Source: JBEICQ01 sp046297395
GTDB lineage: Bacteria; Bacteroidota; Bacteroidia; UBA4408
Direction of reading: 5' to 3'
Assembly: GCA_046297395.1 (NCBI GenBank)
Contig: JBKCNM010000055.1
Span: forward strand, 1-12,925
DNA: 12,925 nt
Shown: one piece after another, positions 1-7,931 of the stretch
Layout of the letters: every line of letters begins with the position of its first letter
How positions within the stretch are numbered: the first letter of the stretch is position 1
Made by a program: the position numbers and the translations under genes
Notes under the pieces: generated by a model
The model's database searches: none
What the model was told of the DNA's origin: nothing
Seen by the model: the letters and a program-made list of their open reading frames with translations, nothing else

Positions 1-448
1 ACATAATTTTGCCTTTTTCATTCTCTGCACGCAACAAGGCAATGATGCCAAGGGCATATGAAGCAAGTCCGAATCCGCAGATGCTTCCTTTGCATACATG
101 TGCCATCAGGGAATGGTTGCGGTACGGTTCTCTGGCAATGATATTACTCATGTGCACCTCTATCACAGGAATGGAAATGGCTGCAATAGCATCGGCAATG
201 GCAATGGATGAATGGGTATATCCTCCTGCATTGATAACCACACCCATGCATTTTTTTGGAGCCTCCTGCAAGGCATCTATCAACACGCCTTCGTGGTTGC
301 TTTGTAAATAGTGCAAGTCAATTTCAGCAAAATCTTTTTTTAATTTCAGCAGGTACATCTCAAAGGATTCATCTCCGTAAATAGCCGTTTGCCTGGTTCC
401 GGTGAGGTTCAGGTTCGGTCCGTTGAGTATGAGTATAGCAGGTTTCAT
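1..448 (-). CDS. aroQ: 3-dehydroquinate dehydratase, type II (partial at window edge)
   Basis: Dehydrates 3-dehydroquinate to 3-dehydroshikimate, the third step of the cytoplasmic shikimate pathway. The 149 codons visible begin MKPAILILNGPNLNLTG and run off the left edge without a stop; family members are about 140-150 aa, so only a few C-terminal residues are missing. All expected active-site segments are present: LNGPNLNL at the N-terminus, the R-x5-YG loop with the catalytic Tyr, NAGGYTHSS with the substrate-binding Asn and a His, and PVIEVHMSNI followed by REPYRNHS with the catalytic His and Arg. One small oddity is RQTAIYG, where a Pro is usual at the third position. The start is fixed by a 4-nt ATGA overlap with the msrB stop, which implies translational coupling at the end of the four-gene run. 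Identity is very secure. Confidence 0.96.
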   Translation of the reverse strand, partial: MKPAILILNGPNLNLTGTRQTAIYGDESFEMYLLKLKKDFAEIDLHYLQSNHEGVLIDALQEAPKKCMGVVINAGGYTHSSIAIADAIAAISIPVIEVHMSNIIAREPYRNHSLMAHVCKGSICGFGLASYALGIIALLRAENEKGKIM

Positions 449-948
449 TTTGCGGGAACAAAGATTACAGAGGCTGAATTTACACAATATCGCATGCCTG
501 TAGGAGCCGGCCCATCGTCGAACACATGCCCCAGATGACCTCCGCATTTGCTGCAGGTAATTTCAGTACGCTCCATGCCCAGACTTTTATCCGTGGTATA
601 GGTGATGTTTTCTTTCACGGCTGCCTCACTAAAGCTTGGCCATCCGCATCCACTCTCAAACTTGGAGGTGGAATGAAAAAGCAAGGTGCTGCAGCATACA
701 CAAACATAATCTCCCTTTTTAAAAAAATTCCAGTACTCGCCTGTGAAGGGTCTTTCTGTGCCTTTTTCGCGGCTCACATGGTATTGCAATTCGCTGAGTT
801 TGCTCCTCCATTTTTCATCGTCAATATTTTTTTTAGCAGGTTGGCAAGCAGCCGATAATCCGCCAAGGACAATGAAAGAAATTACCCAGATAACTTTACC
901 CGCGCCCCGTATTGTGCGGATAGCGTTTGCTGTGAATGGCATACACAT
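445..948 (-). CDS. msrB: Peptide-methionine (R)-S-oxide reductase MsrB, exported, probable lipoprotein
   Basis: Reduces the R-epimer of methionine sulfoxide in oxidised proteins. The MsrB domain is complete: two zinc CxxC pairs (Cys83/86 in YVCVCC and Cys132/135 in TCSKCGGHLGHVF), the KFESGCGWPSF segment, the DGPAPTGMRYC segment with catalytic Cys155, and NSASVIF (numbering from the ATG at 948, 167 aa). In front lies a basic n-region and hydrophobic stretch VIWVISFIVLGG ending LSAAC with Cys35. This suggests a periplasmic lipoprotein, although Ser at -3 makes the lipobox weak. An ATG at 942 is an equally possible start. Upstream in-frame ATGs lie deep inside hflX and would bury the signal peptide, so they were rejected. 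With either start the signal-peptide codons overlap the 3' end of hflX (47-53 nt) in another frame. The stop overlaps the aroQ start. An envelope location fits repair of oxidised secreted proteins. Confidence 0.92.
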   Translation of the reverse strand: MCMPFTANAIRTIRGAGKVIWVISFIVLGGLSAACQPAKKNIDDEKWRSKLSELQYHVSREKGTERPFTGEYWNFFKKGDYVCVCCSTLLFHSTSKFESGCGWPSFSEAAVKENITYTTDKSLGMERTEITCSKCGGHLGHVFDDGPAPTGMRYCVNSASVIFVPAK

Positions 949-2080
949 GTTGGTACAAAATATCTTTGAGCGCTTCAATATGAAATTTTTTTTCTGCGGA
1001 GATAAATACGCAGGGTGCATTGGATTTTCCGAGCCAGGTGTTTTGTAATTCTTCAAGGCTGGGTTGTGTGCGGGTGAGGTCGTGTACATCTTCATGGTAG
1101 GTATAGGCATCTACCTTGTTGAACCCCAGAATGGCAGGTTTGTTCCCGGCGCCAATTTCCTGCAGGGTTTGCTTCACGGTGTTCATGTGGTCCTCGAAGG
1201 ATTCGTTAGATACATCCACCACATGCAGGATGATGTCGGCTTCGCATATCTCGTCGAGTGTAGATTTGAAACTTTCTACAAGTTGTGTAGGCAATTTGCG
1301 GATGAATCCCACGGTGTCTGAAAGTAAAAAAGGAAGCTCGCGAATCACCACTTTTCGCACGGTGGTATCAAGTGTGGCAAACAATTTGTTCTCGGCAAAC
1401 ACACCTGCTTTTGAAAGCAGGTTCATGAGCGTTGATTTTCCTGCATTGGTGTAACCTGCCATCGACACCCTTACCATTTCGCCACGGTTGCCCCTCTGCG
1501 TGAGCTTTTGCCTGTCTATCTGCCGCAGTTGTTCTTTGAGCAAGGCTATCTTGTCGCGGATGATGCGGCGGTCGGTTTCAATTTCTTTTTCTCCGGCACC
1601 TTTCATGCCAATGCCGCCTTTGATGCGGTCGAGGTGCGACCACATGCGCGCAAGCCTGGGCATGAGGTATTGTAATTGCGCCAGCTCTACCTGCTTTTTT
1701 GCAGTAGCAGAACGCGCCCTCGATGCAAATATTTTCAGGATAAGTGTGGTGCGGTCGTGGATGGTGATGTTGAGTTCTTTTTCCAGATTGCGTTGCTGAG
1801 AAGGACTCAACTCATCGTCGAAGATGATGCCTTGAATTTCTTTCTCTTTTACATAGGCAGCAATCTGTGCCAGTTTTCCGGAGCCAATGAAAAATCGATT
1901 GTCGGGTCTCTCCAGTTTTTGGGTAAAGCGATGCATCACTTGCATACCGGCAGTATCTGCCAGAAAAGTGAGTTCATCGAGATATTCTTTCAGTTTTTCT
2001 TCGGGCTGGTTCTGGGTGATGATACCCACCAGCACAACCCTCTCGGGCGGGGTGTAACTGCTTACATACTGATGAGGCAT
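896..2080 (-). CDS. hflX: Ribosome-associated GTPase HflX
   Basis: HflX family GTPase of 394 aa. Characterised members bind the 50S subunit and split stalled 70S ribosomes under heat or other stress. The N-terminal HflX domain (about residues 14-180) includes RFFIGSGKL and the linker motif GGIGMKGAGEKEIETDRR (155-172). The G domain follows, with P-loop GYTNAGKST (209-217), a switch region TLDTTVR, G3 DTVG (255-258), G4 NKVD (321-324) and a G5-like SAEKK near 361. All GTP-binding motifs look intact and the length is normal for the family. Its ATG lies 8 nt after the stop of the SirB-cytochrome c gene, and its last ~17 codons overlap msrB, so it sits in the middle of a run with redox-related neighbours. 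Assignment to HflX rather than another TRAFAC GTPase is clear from the N-terminal domain. Confidence 0.96.
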   Translation of the reverse strand: MPHQYVSSYTPPERVVLVGIITQNQPEEKLKEYLDELTFLADTAGMQVMHRFTQKLERPDNRFFIGSGKLAQIAAYVKEKEIQGIIFDDELSPSQQRNLEKELNITIHDRTTLILKIFASRARSATAKKQVELAQLQYLMPRLARMWSHLDRIKGGIGMKGAGEKEIETDRRIIRDKIALLKEQLRQIDRQKLTQRGNRGEMVRVSMAGYTNAGKSTLMNLLSKAGVFAENKLFATLDTTVRKVVIRELPFLLSDTVGFIRKLPTQLVESFKSTLDEICEADIILHVVDVSNESFEDHMNTVKQTLQEIGAGNKPAILGFNKVDAYTYHEDVHDLTRTQPSLEELQNTWLGKSNAPCVFISAEKKFHIEALKDILYQHVYAIHSKRYPHNTGRG

Positions 2081-2088
2081 TGCTTCAC

Positions 2089-2697
2089 TCAGCGGCGCAG
2101 GGTTTCCACATAGCGCACGGTTTTATCTATTTGCTCTTCGCTGAGCACTGATTTAAAGGGAGGCATCGCATTTTTACCATGACTCACAAGCAAGAGCATG
2201 CTGTTGTAATCCATGGCAGAAGTACTCAGGTCTTTGGCACCCGCCAGCATCAGCTTTCCGTCGGCCCCATGGCAGGATGTACAATAGGCATCATACAAGG
2301 CTTTTCCTTCATCAGCTCCTGCAGCAACCACCACTTCCTTGCGAGAGGGTTGCTTGCTCATTTCTGCCAGACCATAAGAAGCCATAATCAGCAACATGGC
2401 AAGTGAGGCAAGTATTTTGTTGGATTTTTTAAAGCCGATTACGGCCAATGGAATGCTCGCAAAAACACAAATGATTTTTACAATCATCAGGGTATTGATC
2501 TCAGGCAACTGAAACATCAGATAAGCTCCGGTGAGCAGGAATAGCGTGCTGACGATCATTTCGGGGATACGCGTGGCCTTTGAAAATTTGGCGAGCACCT
2601 CGTTCTTATTGAGCAGAAGCAAGAGTGTTTTTACCACATACAATAGGAGAAATAAAATCACCACAAGTTTGTGTGTGTGTAGCATGCCTGTGAACAT
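2089..2697 (-). CDS. SirB-like four-helix membrane protein fused to cytochrome c
   Basis: A 202-aa two-part protein. Residues 1-112 hold four hydrophobic segments (about 11-29, 46-63, 69-88, 93-110) with a HTHK motif just before the first helix and KFSKATRIPEMIVSTLF before the second. This pattern resembles the SirB family of small membrane proteins, whose biochemical role is not established. Residues 125-202 form a class I cytochrome c domain with haem motif CTSCH (139-143) and probable axial Met178 in NAMPPF, preceding a C-terminal helix. The haem domain should face the periplasm, anchored by the helices. No separate signal peptide is seen, and the first helix may serve. The ATG at 2697 was chosen; one at 2685 is also possible. 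It heads the run leading into hflX, msrB and aroQ. A role in electron transfer is inferred from the haem motif, but partner and reaction are unknown. Confidence 0.85.
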   Translation of the reverse strand: MFTGMLHTHKLVVILFLLLYVVKTLLLLLNKNEVLAKFSKATRIPEMIVSTLFLLTGAYLMFQLPEINTLMIVKIICVFASIPLAVIGFKKSNKILASLAMLLIMASYGLAEMSKQPSRKEVVVAAGADEGKALYDAYCTSCHGADGKLMLAGAKDLSTSAMDYNSMLLLVSHGKNAMPPFKSVLSEEQIDKTVRYVETLRR

Positions 2698-2719
2698 AGT
2701 CGTGTGTTTTGTTTGTGCA

Positions 2720-2755
2720 AAGAAAACAAAAAACGCCGGGTTTTGGCCGGCGTTT
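2720..2755 (-). terminator. Intrinsic terminator after the tandem T9SS genes
   Basis: A perfect 9-bp inverted repeat, AAACGCCGG (2731-2739) and CCGGCGTTT (2747-2755), surrounds a 7-nt loop. Read on the minus strand it is followed by a T-rich tail, TTTTTTGTTTTC. It begins 18 nt beyond the stop codon of the 2773-3825 gene and therefore separates the secreted-protein pair from the SirB-cytochrome c gene starting at 2697. The plus-strand side has no immediate T tract. Confidence 0.85.
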
Positions 2756-2772
2756 GTCCTTGAAATTTTTTT

Positions 2773-3825
2773 TTACTCCACTATCAGTTTATGTGTTTTG
2801 CAGGTATTACCCGAAACAAGTTTCACCAGGTAGAGCCCCGGGGCATAGTCAGAGGCATCAATTTGCAATTGCTGCTGCCCGGTAACCCTGCTCAGCAGTT
2901 GATTTTTTACCTCCATGCCTGCAAGGTTGCAGATGATGAGCCTTGCCTCATCAAGTTTGCCTTCATACATCATGGTGGTCATTCCGGCAGATGGATTGGG
3001 GAAAAGGGAAAAGCCATTGTCGGCATCAGGCGTGGAGAAACCCACTGCTGTGGATGAACGCATTTTGGTTTTGTGCATCACCACATTGGATGCAGGTTGA
3101 TTGATGAGTGAAACGGCAAAAGTTTGAATAGAGTCGATGGAGATTTGAAACACCGGAAAACGGCTTGCAGGATCGTACCAGCGCCAGGTATGCGTTATGG
3201 TGTTTGATATAGGTGTGGGCGCTCCAAACAAGCTTGCACTCACATTTTGTGTAAACCGGGTATGTACCCTGAGCAAGCCTGTGAGGGGTAATGCGGAGGG
3301 AAGCAAAAGGGTTCCGGTGGCATCGGCAAGGGTATTCACATTTCCACTTACCGTAACAGGTACGGCTAAACCGCTAAAGCTGATGTTAAACAATCCTGTG
3401 TAGGCATCGTTTACCGTGCTGTTTAAACTCATGGGAAATGTGAGATCGGTAGCCGGATCACTAAAAGGAATGACCCTGCTTCCATCGGTGATGCCAATCA
3501 ATTGAGATGAGGCAGTGCTTACGATGAAGTAATTGAATGATGTATCACCGATGGTTCCCATCGCCACGGTGGCATTTGGGAAACTGCTTGCTGCGGGAGT
3601 GGTGGCGGGACTTACGCAAGTCTCCATGCCCATGCCTGAGGAGAAACTGATGTTGCTGAAGTTCCAGATTTGGGAAGCTCCTGCAGCACCCGGAGAAAGT
3701 GGCAGGGTATCGAGCATGTAGCCATAGTTTGTGCCTGCTGTTGGGGCTACAAGTGAGGTAATGGTTTGTGCCTGCATGCCGGTAAAGGCCAGAAGCAGGG
3801 CACAAACAAATGATGATTTTTTCAT
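2773..3825 (-). CDS. Secreted protein with T9SS type A C-terminal sorting domain (paralog 1)
   Basis: A 350-aa protein of unknown function, predicted to be exported by Sec and then carried across the outer membrane by T9SS. The N-terminus MKKSSFVCALLLAFTGMQAQ is a typical signal peptide ending at AQ; starting at 3825 instead of the upstream in-frame ATG at 3852 puts the basic residues at the front. Residues ~21-265 form a beta-rich, Ser/Thr/Asn-rich domain. From about 272 comes the sorting domain, starting SLFPNPSAG and ending with the APGLYLVKL strand and KLIVE. The body closely resembles that of the next gene upstream (shared stretches include RVHTRFTQ, THTWRW and QPASNVV), so the two arose by duplication. 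The gap to that gene is 42 nt with no terminator or clear promoter, so they are probably co-transcribed. No catalytic motif was recognised; an adhesin or structural surface role is only a guess. Confidence 0.86.
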   Translation of the reverse strand: MKKSSFVCALLLAFTGMQAQTITSLVAPTAGTNYGYMLDTLPLSPGAAGASQIWNFSNISFSSGMGMETCVSPATTPAASSFPNATVAMGTIGDTSFNYFIVSTASSQLIGITDGSRVIPFSDPATDLTFPMSLNSTVNDAYTGLFNISFSGLAVPVTVSGNVNTLADATGTLLLPSALPLTGLLRVHTRFTQNVSASLFGAPTPISNTITHTWRWYDPASRFPVFQISIDSIQTFAVSLINQPASNVVMHKTKMRSSTAVGFSTPDADNGFSLFPNPSAGMTTMMYEGKLDEARLIICNLAGMEVKNQLLSRVTGQQQLQIDASDYAPGLYLVKLVSGNTCKTHKLIVE

Positions 3826-3867
3826 TGCTGTTTTTGTATAGAAGTGAAACATGTTCGGTAAGTGTAC

Positions 3868-5361
3868 TTAAAATCCGTGATGAACCATTACTTTACCTGC
3901 ATATTTTCCGTTTACGCGAAGCAAATACATGCCGGCATCAACATGCAAAGTAGAAACCTGAATGCTTTGTTTGCCTGCACTTTGCAATTGCTCATTCCAG
4001 ATTATTTTTCCACTCACATCGCTTAGTTCAAGCAGCGCGCCTGCCTCTTGTTTTTCCAGGACAATGACAAAGGAATCATCGGCAGGATTGGGATAAAGAG
4101 CAGAGACTGCAATACCGGAGACATCAGCAATACCGGTGGTATTGGCAACGGTAAAAGATTGGCTTGCCGTGCAGCCGTTTCCGTCCGTTACAACAACCGA
4201 GTAGTTGCCGCTCATTACCCCGCTCAGGTTTTGTGTGGTGGTGCCATTCGACCAGAGAAATTGATAGCCCGGTGTTCCTCCGCTGATGTTGAGTGTAACA
4301 CCTCCGTTGGGCGTATTGGAATTGCTGTAATTGCTTACGGTTCCGTTCACATTGATGGTGCCGGGTTGTGTGATGCTTACGCTGGATGTAAAGGTGCTGC
4401 CTGCATTATCGGTTACAATCACGGTGTAGATGCCTGCTGTGAGTCCGGTGGCAGTGTCGTTGGTTTGCGGAGGATTGGTGTTCCAGCTGTAGGTATAGGG
4501 CGGAACGCCTGTGTTCACAGTAACTGTGGCGGTGCCATTGCTGCCTCCGTTGCAGCTCACATTGGTAGAGCTGAGGGAGAGACTGAGAATGGTGCGCATG
4601 CTGGAAGAATAGTTGACCACATTGGAAGCAGGCTGTTGAATAAGTTGCACGGCAAAAGTTTCTACCGAGTCGATAGAGATTTCGAATACAGGAAAGCGTG
4701 TAGCAGGATCAAACCAGCGCCAGGTATGGGTGATGGTGCTCGAGATAGGGGTGGCACTACCCAATATACTGGCACTTACCTCTTGTGTAAAACGGGTATG
4801 AACCCTTAGCACACCCAGATAGGAAATGTTGCCGGGCAGTAAAATACTGCCGCTTGCATCGGCCTCAGTGTTTGCGTTTCCGCTCACGGTAACCGGTACA
4901 TTAAAACCTCCAAAACTTATATTGAAAGAACCTGAGTAAGCATCGGAGATGGTATTGTTCAGGCTAAAGGGAAAGGTGAGTTCAGTAGCCGGATTGCTCA
5001 GGGGAATGACTTGTGTGCCTAAAACAAATCCCACGATTTCAGAAAGAGAAGGAGTTACGCGGTAATAGGTAAAATTGGTGTCGGCCGGCGTGCCCAAGGC
5101 TACTGTGGCTGTGGGGAAAGCATTTGCATTGGGTGTGGCCGAGGGAAGCACACAGTTATCTGTGTTGATATTGGTGGGATAAATGATGTTGCTGAAATTC
5201 CAGACGCTTGACGGGCCGGCAGAACCGGGACTGTGTTGCAGGGTATCTGAAAGGGAATAGTAATTGGCTCCCGGACTTGGGGCAACTGCCTGAGTGAGTG
5301 TTTGTGCATGTCCCCAATGGGCAGCAAGCAGCAATAAAGACGCAAGGTAAATTTGTTTCAT
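3868..5361 (-). CDS. Secreted protein with two SprB-like repeats and T9SS sorting domain (paralog 2)
   Basis: A 497-aa exported protein. Order of parts: signal peptide MKQIYLASLLLLAAHWGHAQ (1-20); a 235-residue domain homologous to the downstream gene (21-255); a first SprB-type repeat (~260-332) with VSCNGGSNGTATV and the turn GLTAGIYTVIVTDNAG; a second, more divergent repeat (~335-406) with GGTPGYQFLWSNG and GNYSVVVTDGNGC; and a T9SS type A sorting domain (~420-497) beginning ALYPNPADDSF, ending near AGMYLLRVNGKYAGK. SprB repeats are named for the Flavobacterium gliding adhesin and are common in large surface proteins; here they probably act as a stalk. The gene has its own Bacteroidota-type promoter at 5379-5409 and leads the pair. 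Function is unknown. Cysteines are scarce in the shared domain, and no enzyme motif is visible. Confidence 0.88.
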   Translation of the reverse strand: MKQIYLASLLLLAAHWGHAQTLTQAVAPSPGANYYSLSDTLQHSPGSAGPSSVWNFSNIIYPTNINTDNCVLPSATPNANAFPTATVALGTPADTNFTYYRVTPSLSEIVGFVLGTQVIPLSNPATELTFPFSLNNTISDAYSGSFNISFGGFNVPVTVSGNANTEADASGSILLPGNISYLGVLRVHTRFTQEVSASILGSATPISSTITHTWRWFDPATRFPVFEISIDSVETFAVQLIQQPASNVVNYSSSMRTILSLSLSSTNVSCNGGSNGTATVTVNTGVPPYTYSWNTNPPQTNDTATGLTAGIYTVIVTDNAGSTFTSSVSITQPGTINVNGTVSNYSNSNTPNGGVTLNISGGTPGYQFLWSNGTTTQNLSGVMSGNYSVVVTDGNGCTASQSFTVANTTGIADVSGIAVSALYPNPADDSFVIVLEKQEAGALLELSDVSGKIIWNEQLQSAGKQSIQVSTLHVDAGMYLLRVNGKYAGKVMVHHGF

Positions 5362-5378
5362 GTTGTTGAATATTTAAA

Positions 5379-5409
5379 CAAATTTAGGAATTCGTTTTTC
5401 ATCCCCAAA
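5379..5409 (-). promoter_or_regulatory. Bacteroidota-type promoter for the T9SS gene pair
   Basis: On the minus strand TTTG (5409-5406) is followed by a 19-nt spacer and TAAATTTG (5386-5379), an exact match to the Bacteroidota -33/-7 pattern TTTG-N19-TAnnTTTG. The start codon at 5361 lies 17 nt downstream of the -7 element, so the 5' leader should be very short and AT-rich, with no Shine-Dalgarno sequence. The same 90-nt gap must also hold the priA promoter on the other strand, where only a weak TATTTTTA (5436-5443) was seen. Confidence 0.75.
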
Positions 5410-5451
5410 CCTTCCCCTCACCCATGGATTTTGTCTATTTTTATCCATCGC

Positions 5452-7920
5452 ATGTTGCTTCCTTCACGGTATGTTAAAGTATTGTTGCCTGTGAGTCCCA
5501 ATAATGGGATTTTTACCTATGCTGTTCCTCCTCCGCTGGAGCCTTTTGTGGGTTTGGGAAAAAGGGTGTTGGTGCCTTTTCATACCAATCGTTTGCTTAC
5601 CGGTTTGGTGCTGGAAGAAGAAAACAATCCTCCCGAAAATATCCGTGTACGCCGGGTGGAAGATGTGCTTGACGAGCATCCGCTAATCGGTGCAGATACC
5701 CTTCAGTTTTGGCAGTGGCTGTCGCAGTACTATTGTTGCAGCATGGGAGAGGTGATGGCAGCTGCTTTGCCTTCTGTGCTTCGCATAGAGAGCGAAAGCA
5801 TCCTGGTGCACAATGAATCTTTTGATGCCCTTGCCCATCCGGGCGTGATGGAATTGCTGAGCGATGAAGAAAAAATTTTTCTGAATGCGCTCCGTTTGCT
5901 TCCCGATGGAATGAAGCTTCCGGAGGCGCGTAAAAAACTGGGCATGCGGAGGTTCGGAAACCTGCTTGCCTCGAACCTGATTGTGAGCAAAGAAAATTAT
6001 GAAGATCCCTACAAGCCTTTGCTCGAAAAGTATGTACGCATCCTTTTTTCATGGGATGATGAAAAAGCAGTGGCAACCCTTTTTGATTCCCTTTCTAAAA
6101 AAAGTCCACGGCAACTGGAAGTGCTCATGCTTTTGGCTTCCATGCGCAGAGATGCAGAGATGCATGAAGGCTGGATGCCGGTAAAAAAACTCACTGCGCG
6201 ACAAGCATCACCAGCTGCCATTGAAGCCCTTGTGAAGAAAAATCTTTTGCAATCGGAGCAGTTCGAATCGGAGCGCCTGCCTGTGCAAGAAGCCGGAGAA
6301 CAGGTGCCCCCACTCTCGGAGGAACAACAGGTTGCGCTCGAAGAAATAAAACAACATATACACACCAAGCCGGTACTGCTTTATGGAGTGACCGGAAGCG
6401 GGAAAACAGAAGTGATTTCACACCTGGTTACGGAGGTGCTAAACAAGGGCAAACAGATATTGTACCTGCTCCCAGAAATTGCACTCACCCGCTTTTTAAG
6501 AGAAAGACTCAGAAAATATTTCGGCGACCGGGTGTTTGTTTATCATTCCCGCATCTCACACAATGAGCGTGCAGAGATTTGGAAAAAAGCAACCTCCGGT
6601 GTGCCCATGCTCCTGGTGGGGCCTCGCTCTGCATTGCTCGTTCCATTGCCCTCTGCAGGCATGCTGGTGGTGGATGAGGAACACGATGCAGGCTACAAAC
6701 AACACGAACCTGCTCCCCGATTTCAGGCAAGAGATGCTGCAGTGTATCTTGCTGCAAGTGTAAAAATTCCGATACTGCTTGCTTCGGCCACTCCATCTGC
6801 AGAATCCTATTACAATGTAAAAACAGGAAAGTATGCACTCGTAGAATTAAACCATCGCTATGCAGGCAATGTGCTTCCTCGCGTTATTATTGACGACCTC
6901 AACAAAAGCCGTTTCAGTGAGGGACCTTCTTACCTGGGCAAAGCCCTTCAGGCTGCTCTCGAAGAAACCCTTTCCAGGGGAGAACAGGCCATCCTTTTTC
7001 AGAACCGCAGAGGCTTCTCAGTGCAACTGGAATGCAATGCCTGCACATGGACACCCGGATGCGAAAATTGCAATGTGAGTCTCACCTATCACAAGGGACT
7101 GCATCTCTTGCGTTGTCATTATTGTGGTTACTCAAGCACCCCGCCCTTGCAGTGTAAGCAATGCGGGAGAGAACAAATGCAGACAAGAGGAACAGGCACG
7201 GAAAAAATAGAAGAAGAACTTTCTATTCTTTTTCCGGCCTACAAAACCGCGCGACTCGATCTGGATACGGCGCGTTCCCGGCATGCTTTTCAGCAAATTG
7301 TGCAGGCTTTTGGCAACGGAGAAACCTCCATCCTGGTTGGCACGCAGATGCTGAGCAAGGGTCTCGACTTCAGCAGGGTTTCTTTGGCAGGCGTCATCAA
7401 TGCCGATGCCCTGCTATCTTATCCTGATTTTCGTGCCACCGAAAGAGCCTGGCAGCTGCTGGTGCAGGTGAGCGGTCGCTCTGGTAGAGCCCTTACCCAT
7501 GGCCGCGTGATTGTGCAAACACGCAAACCCGAAAATCCTTTTTTTGCATGGATTGCCGAAGCCGGCAGGTACAAAGAATTTTTGGATTACATCCTACGCG
7601 AACGCGAAGAATATGCCTATCCGCCTTTTGCCCGCCTCATCGAAATTACCGTGAAGCACAAACAACAGGAAGCCGGTGCCCTTGCCGCACGCAATCTGGT
7701 GGATGAACTCACGCGCGTACTTCCTCTTCCGGTGCTGGGTCCTGCTGTTCCTTATGTGAACCGCATCCGTCAGTATTTTTTGTTCAGTATCCTTGTCAAA
7801 TCAGACAGGCAGTATCCGGCAGCCCATACCAAAAAACAAATCCTGCACATCACACAACAATTGCTCGATTCTTACAAAGACAAAGGCTTGCGTATTTCTA
7901 TTGATGCCGACCCATACTAA
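5452..7920 (+). CDS. priA: Primosomal replication restart helicase PriA
   Basis: An 822-aa superfamily 2 3'-5' DNA helicase that recognises abandoned forks and reloads the replisome in the cytoplasm. From the N-terminus: the 3'-DNA-end-binding domain begins RYVKVLLPVSPNNGIFTYAV; a winged-helix region follows; helicase lobe 1 has Walker A GVTGSGKT (312-319), DEEH (408-411) and SATPS (445-449). The zinc module has all eight cysteines in four CxxC pairs (528/531, 537/540, 555/558, 568/571). Lobe 2 has GTGTEKIEEEL, VGTQMLSKGLDF and the arginine-finger motif QVSGRSGR (672-679). The C-terminal domain carries YPPFARLIEI. The ATG at 5452 was chosen because residues 1 onward match the family start; the in-frame ATG at 5353 lies inside the divergent gene. 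Variants such as QMLSKG in place of the common QMxxKGHDF look like lineage differences. It probably forms a unit with the LRR gene 11 nt downstream. Confidence 0.97.
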   Translation: MLLPSRYVKVLLPVSPNNGIFTYAVPPPLEPFVGLGKRVLVPFHTNRLLTGLVLEEENNPPENIRVRRVEDVLDEHPLIGADTLQFWQWLSQYYCCSMGEVMAAALPSVLRIESESILVHNESFDALAHPGVMELLSDEEKIFLNALRLLPDGMKLPEARKKLGMRRFGNLLASNLIVSKENYEDPYKPLLEKYVRILFSWDDEKAVATLFDSLSKKSPRQLEVLMLLASMRRDAEMHEGWMPVKKLTARQASPAAIEALVKKNLLQSEQFESERLPVQEAGEQVPPLSEEQQVALEEIKQHIHTKPVLLYGVTGSGKTEVISHLVTEVLNKGKQILYLLPEIALTRFLRERLRKYFGDRVFVYHSRISHNERAEIWKKATSGVPMLLVGPRSALLVPLPSAGMLVVDEEHDAGYKQHEPAPRFQARDAAVYLAASVKIPILLASATPSAESYYNVKTGKYALVELNHRYAGNVLPRVIIDDLNKSRFSEGPSYLGKALQAALEETLSRGEQAILFQNRRGFSVQLECNACTWTPGCENCNVSLTYHKGLHLLRCHYCGYSSTPPLQCKQCGREQMQTRGTGTEKIEEELSILFPAYKTARLDLDTARSRHAFQQIVQAFGNGETSILVGTQMLSKGLDFSRVSLAGVINADALLSYPDFRATERAWQLLVQVSGRSGRALTHGRVIVQTRKPENPFFAWIAEAGRYKEFLDYILREREEYAYPPFARLIEITVKHKQQEAGALAARNLVDELTRVLPLPVLGPAVPYVNRIRQYFLFSILVKSDRQYPAAHTKKQILHITQQLLDSYKDKGLRISIDADPY

Positions 7921-7931
7921 GTGTACCTAAC

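Noticed and set aside
1676..2113. 145-codon plus-strand open frame opposite hflX
   Set aside because: Antisense shadow of a strongly conserved GTPase gene with every GTP-binding motif intact.
4048..4809. 253-codon plus-strand open frame inside the T9SS gene
   Set aside because: It lies antisense to the SprB-repeat protein, has no signal or motif, and is a by-product of that gene's Gly/Thr/Asn-rich codons.
5353..5451. Upstream extension of priA from the ATG at 5353
   Set aside because: It would overlap the divergent secreted-protein gene and its promoter, and the family start matches the ATG at 5452.
5597..6076. 159-codon minus-strand open frame opposite priA
   Set aside because: Antisense to the conserved N-terminal part of priA, with no motif and no start context.
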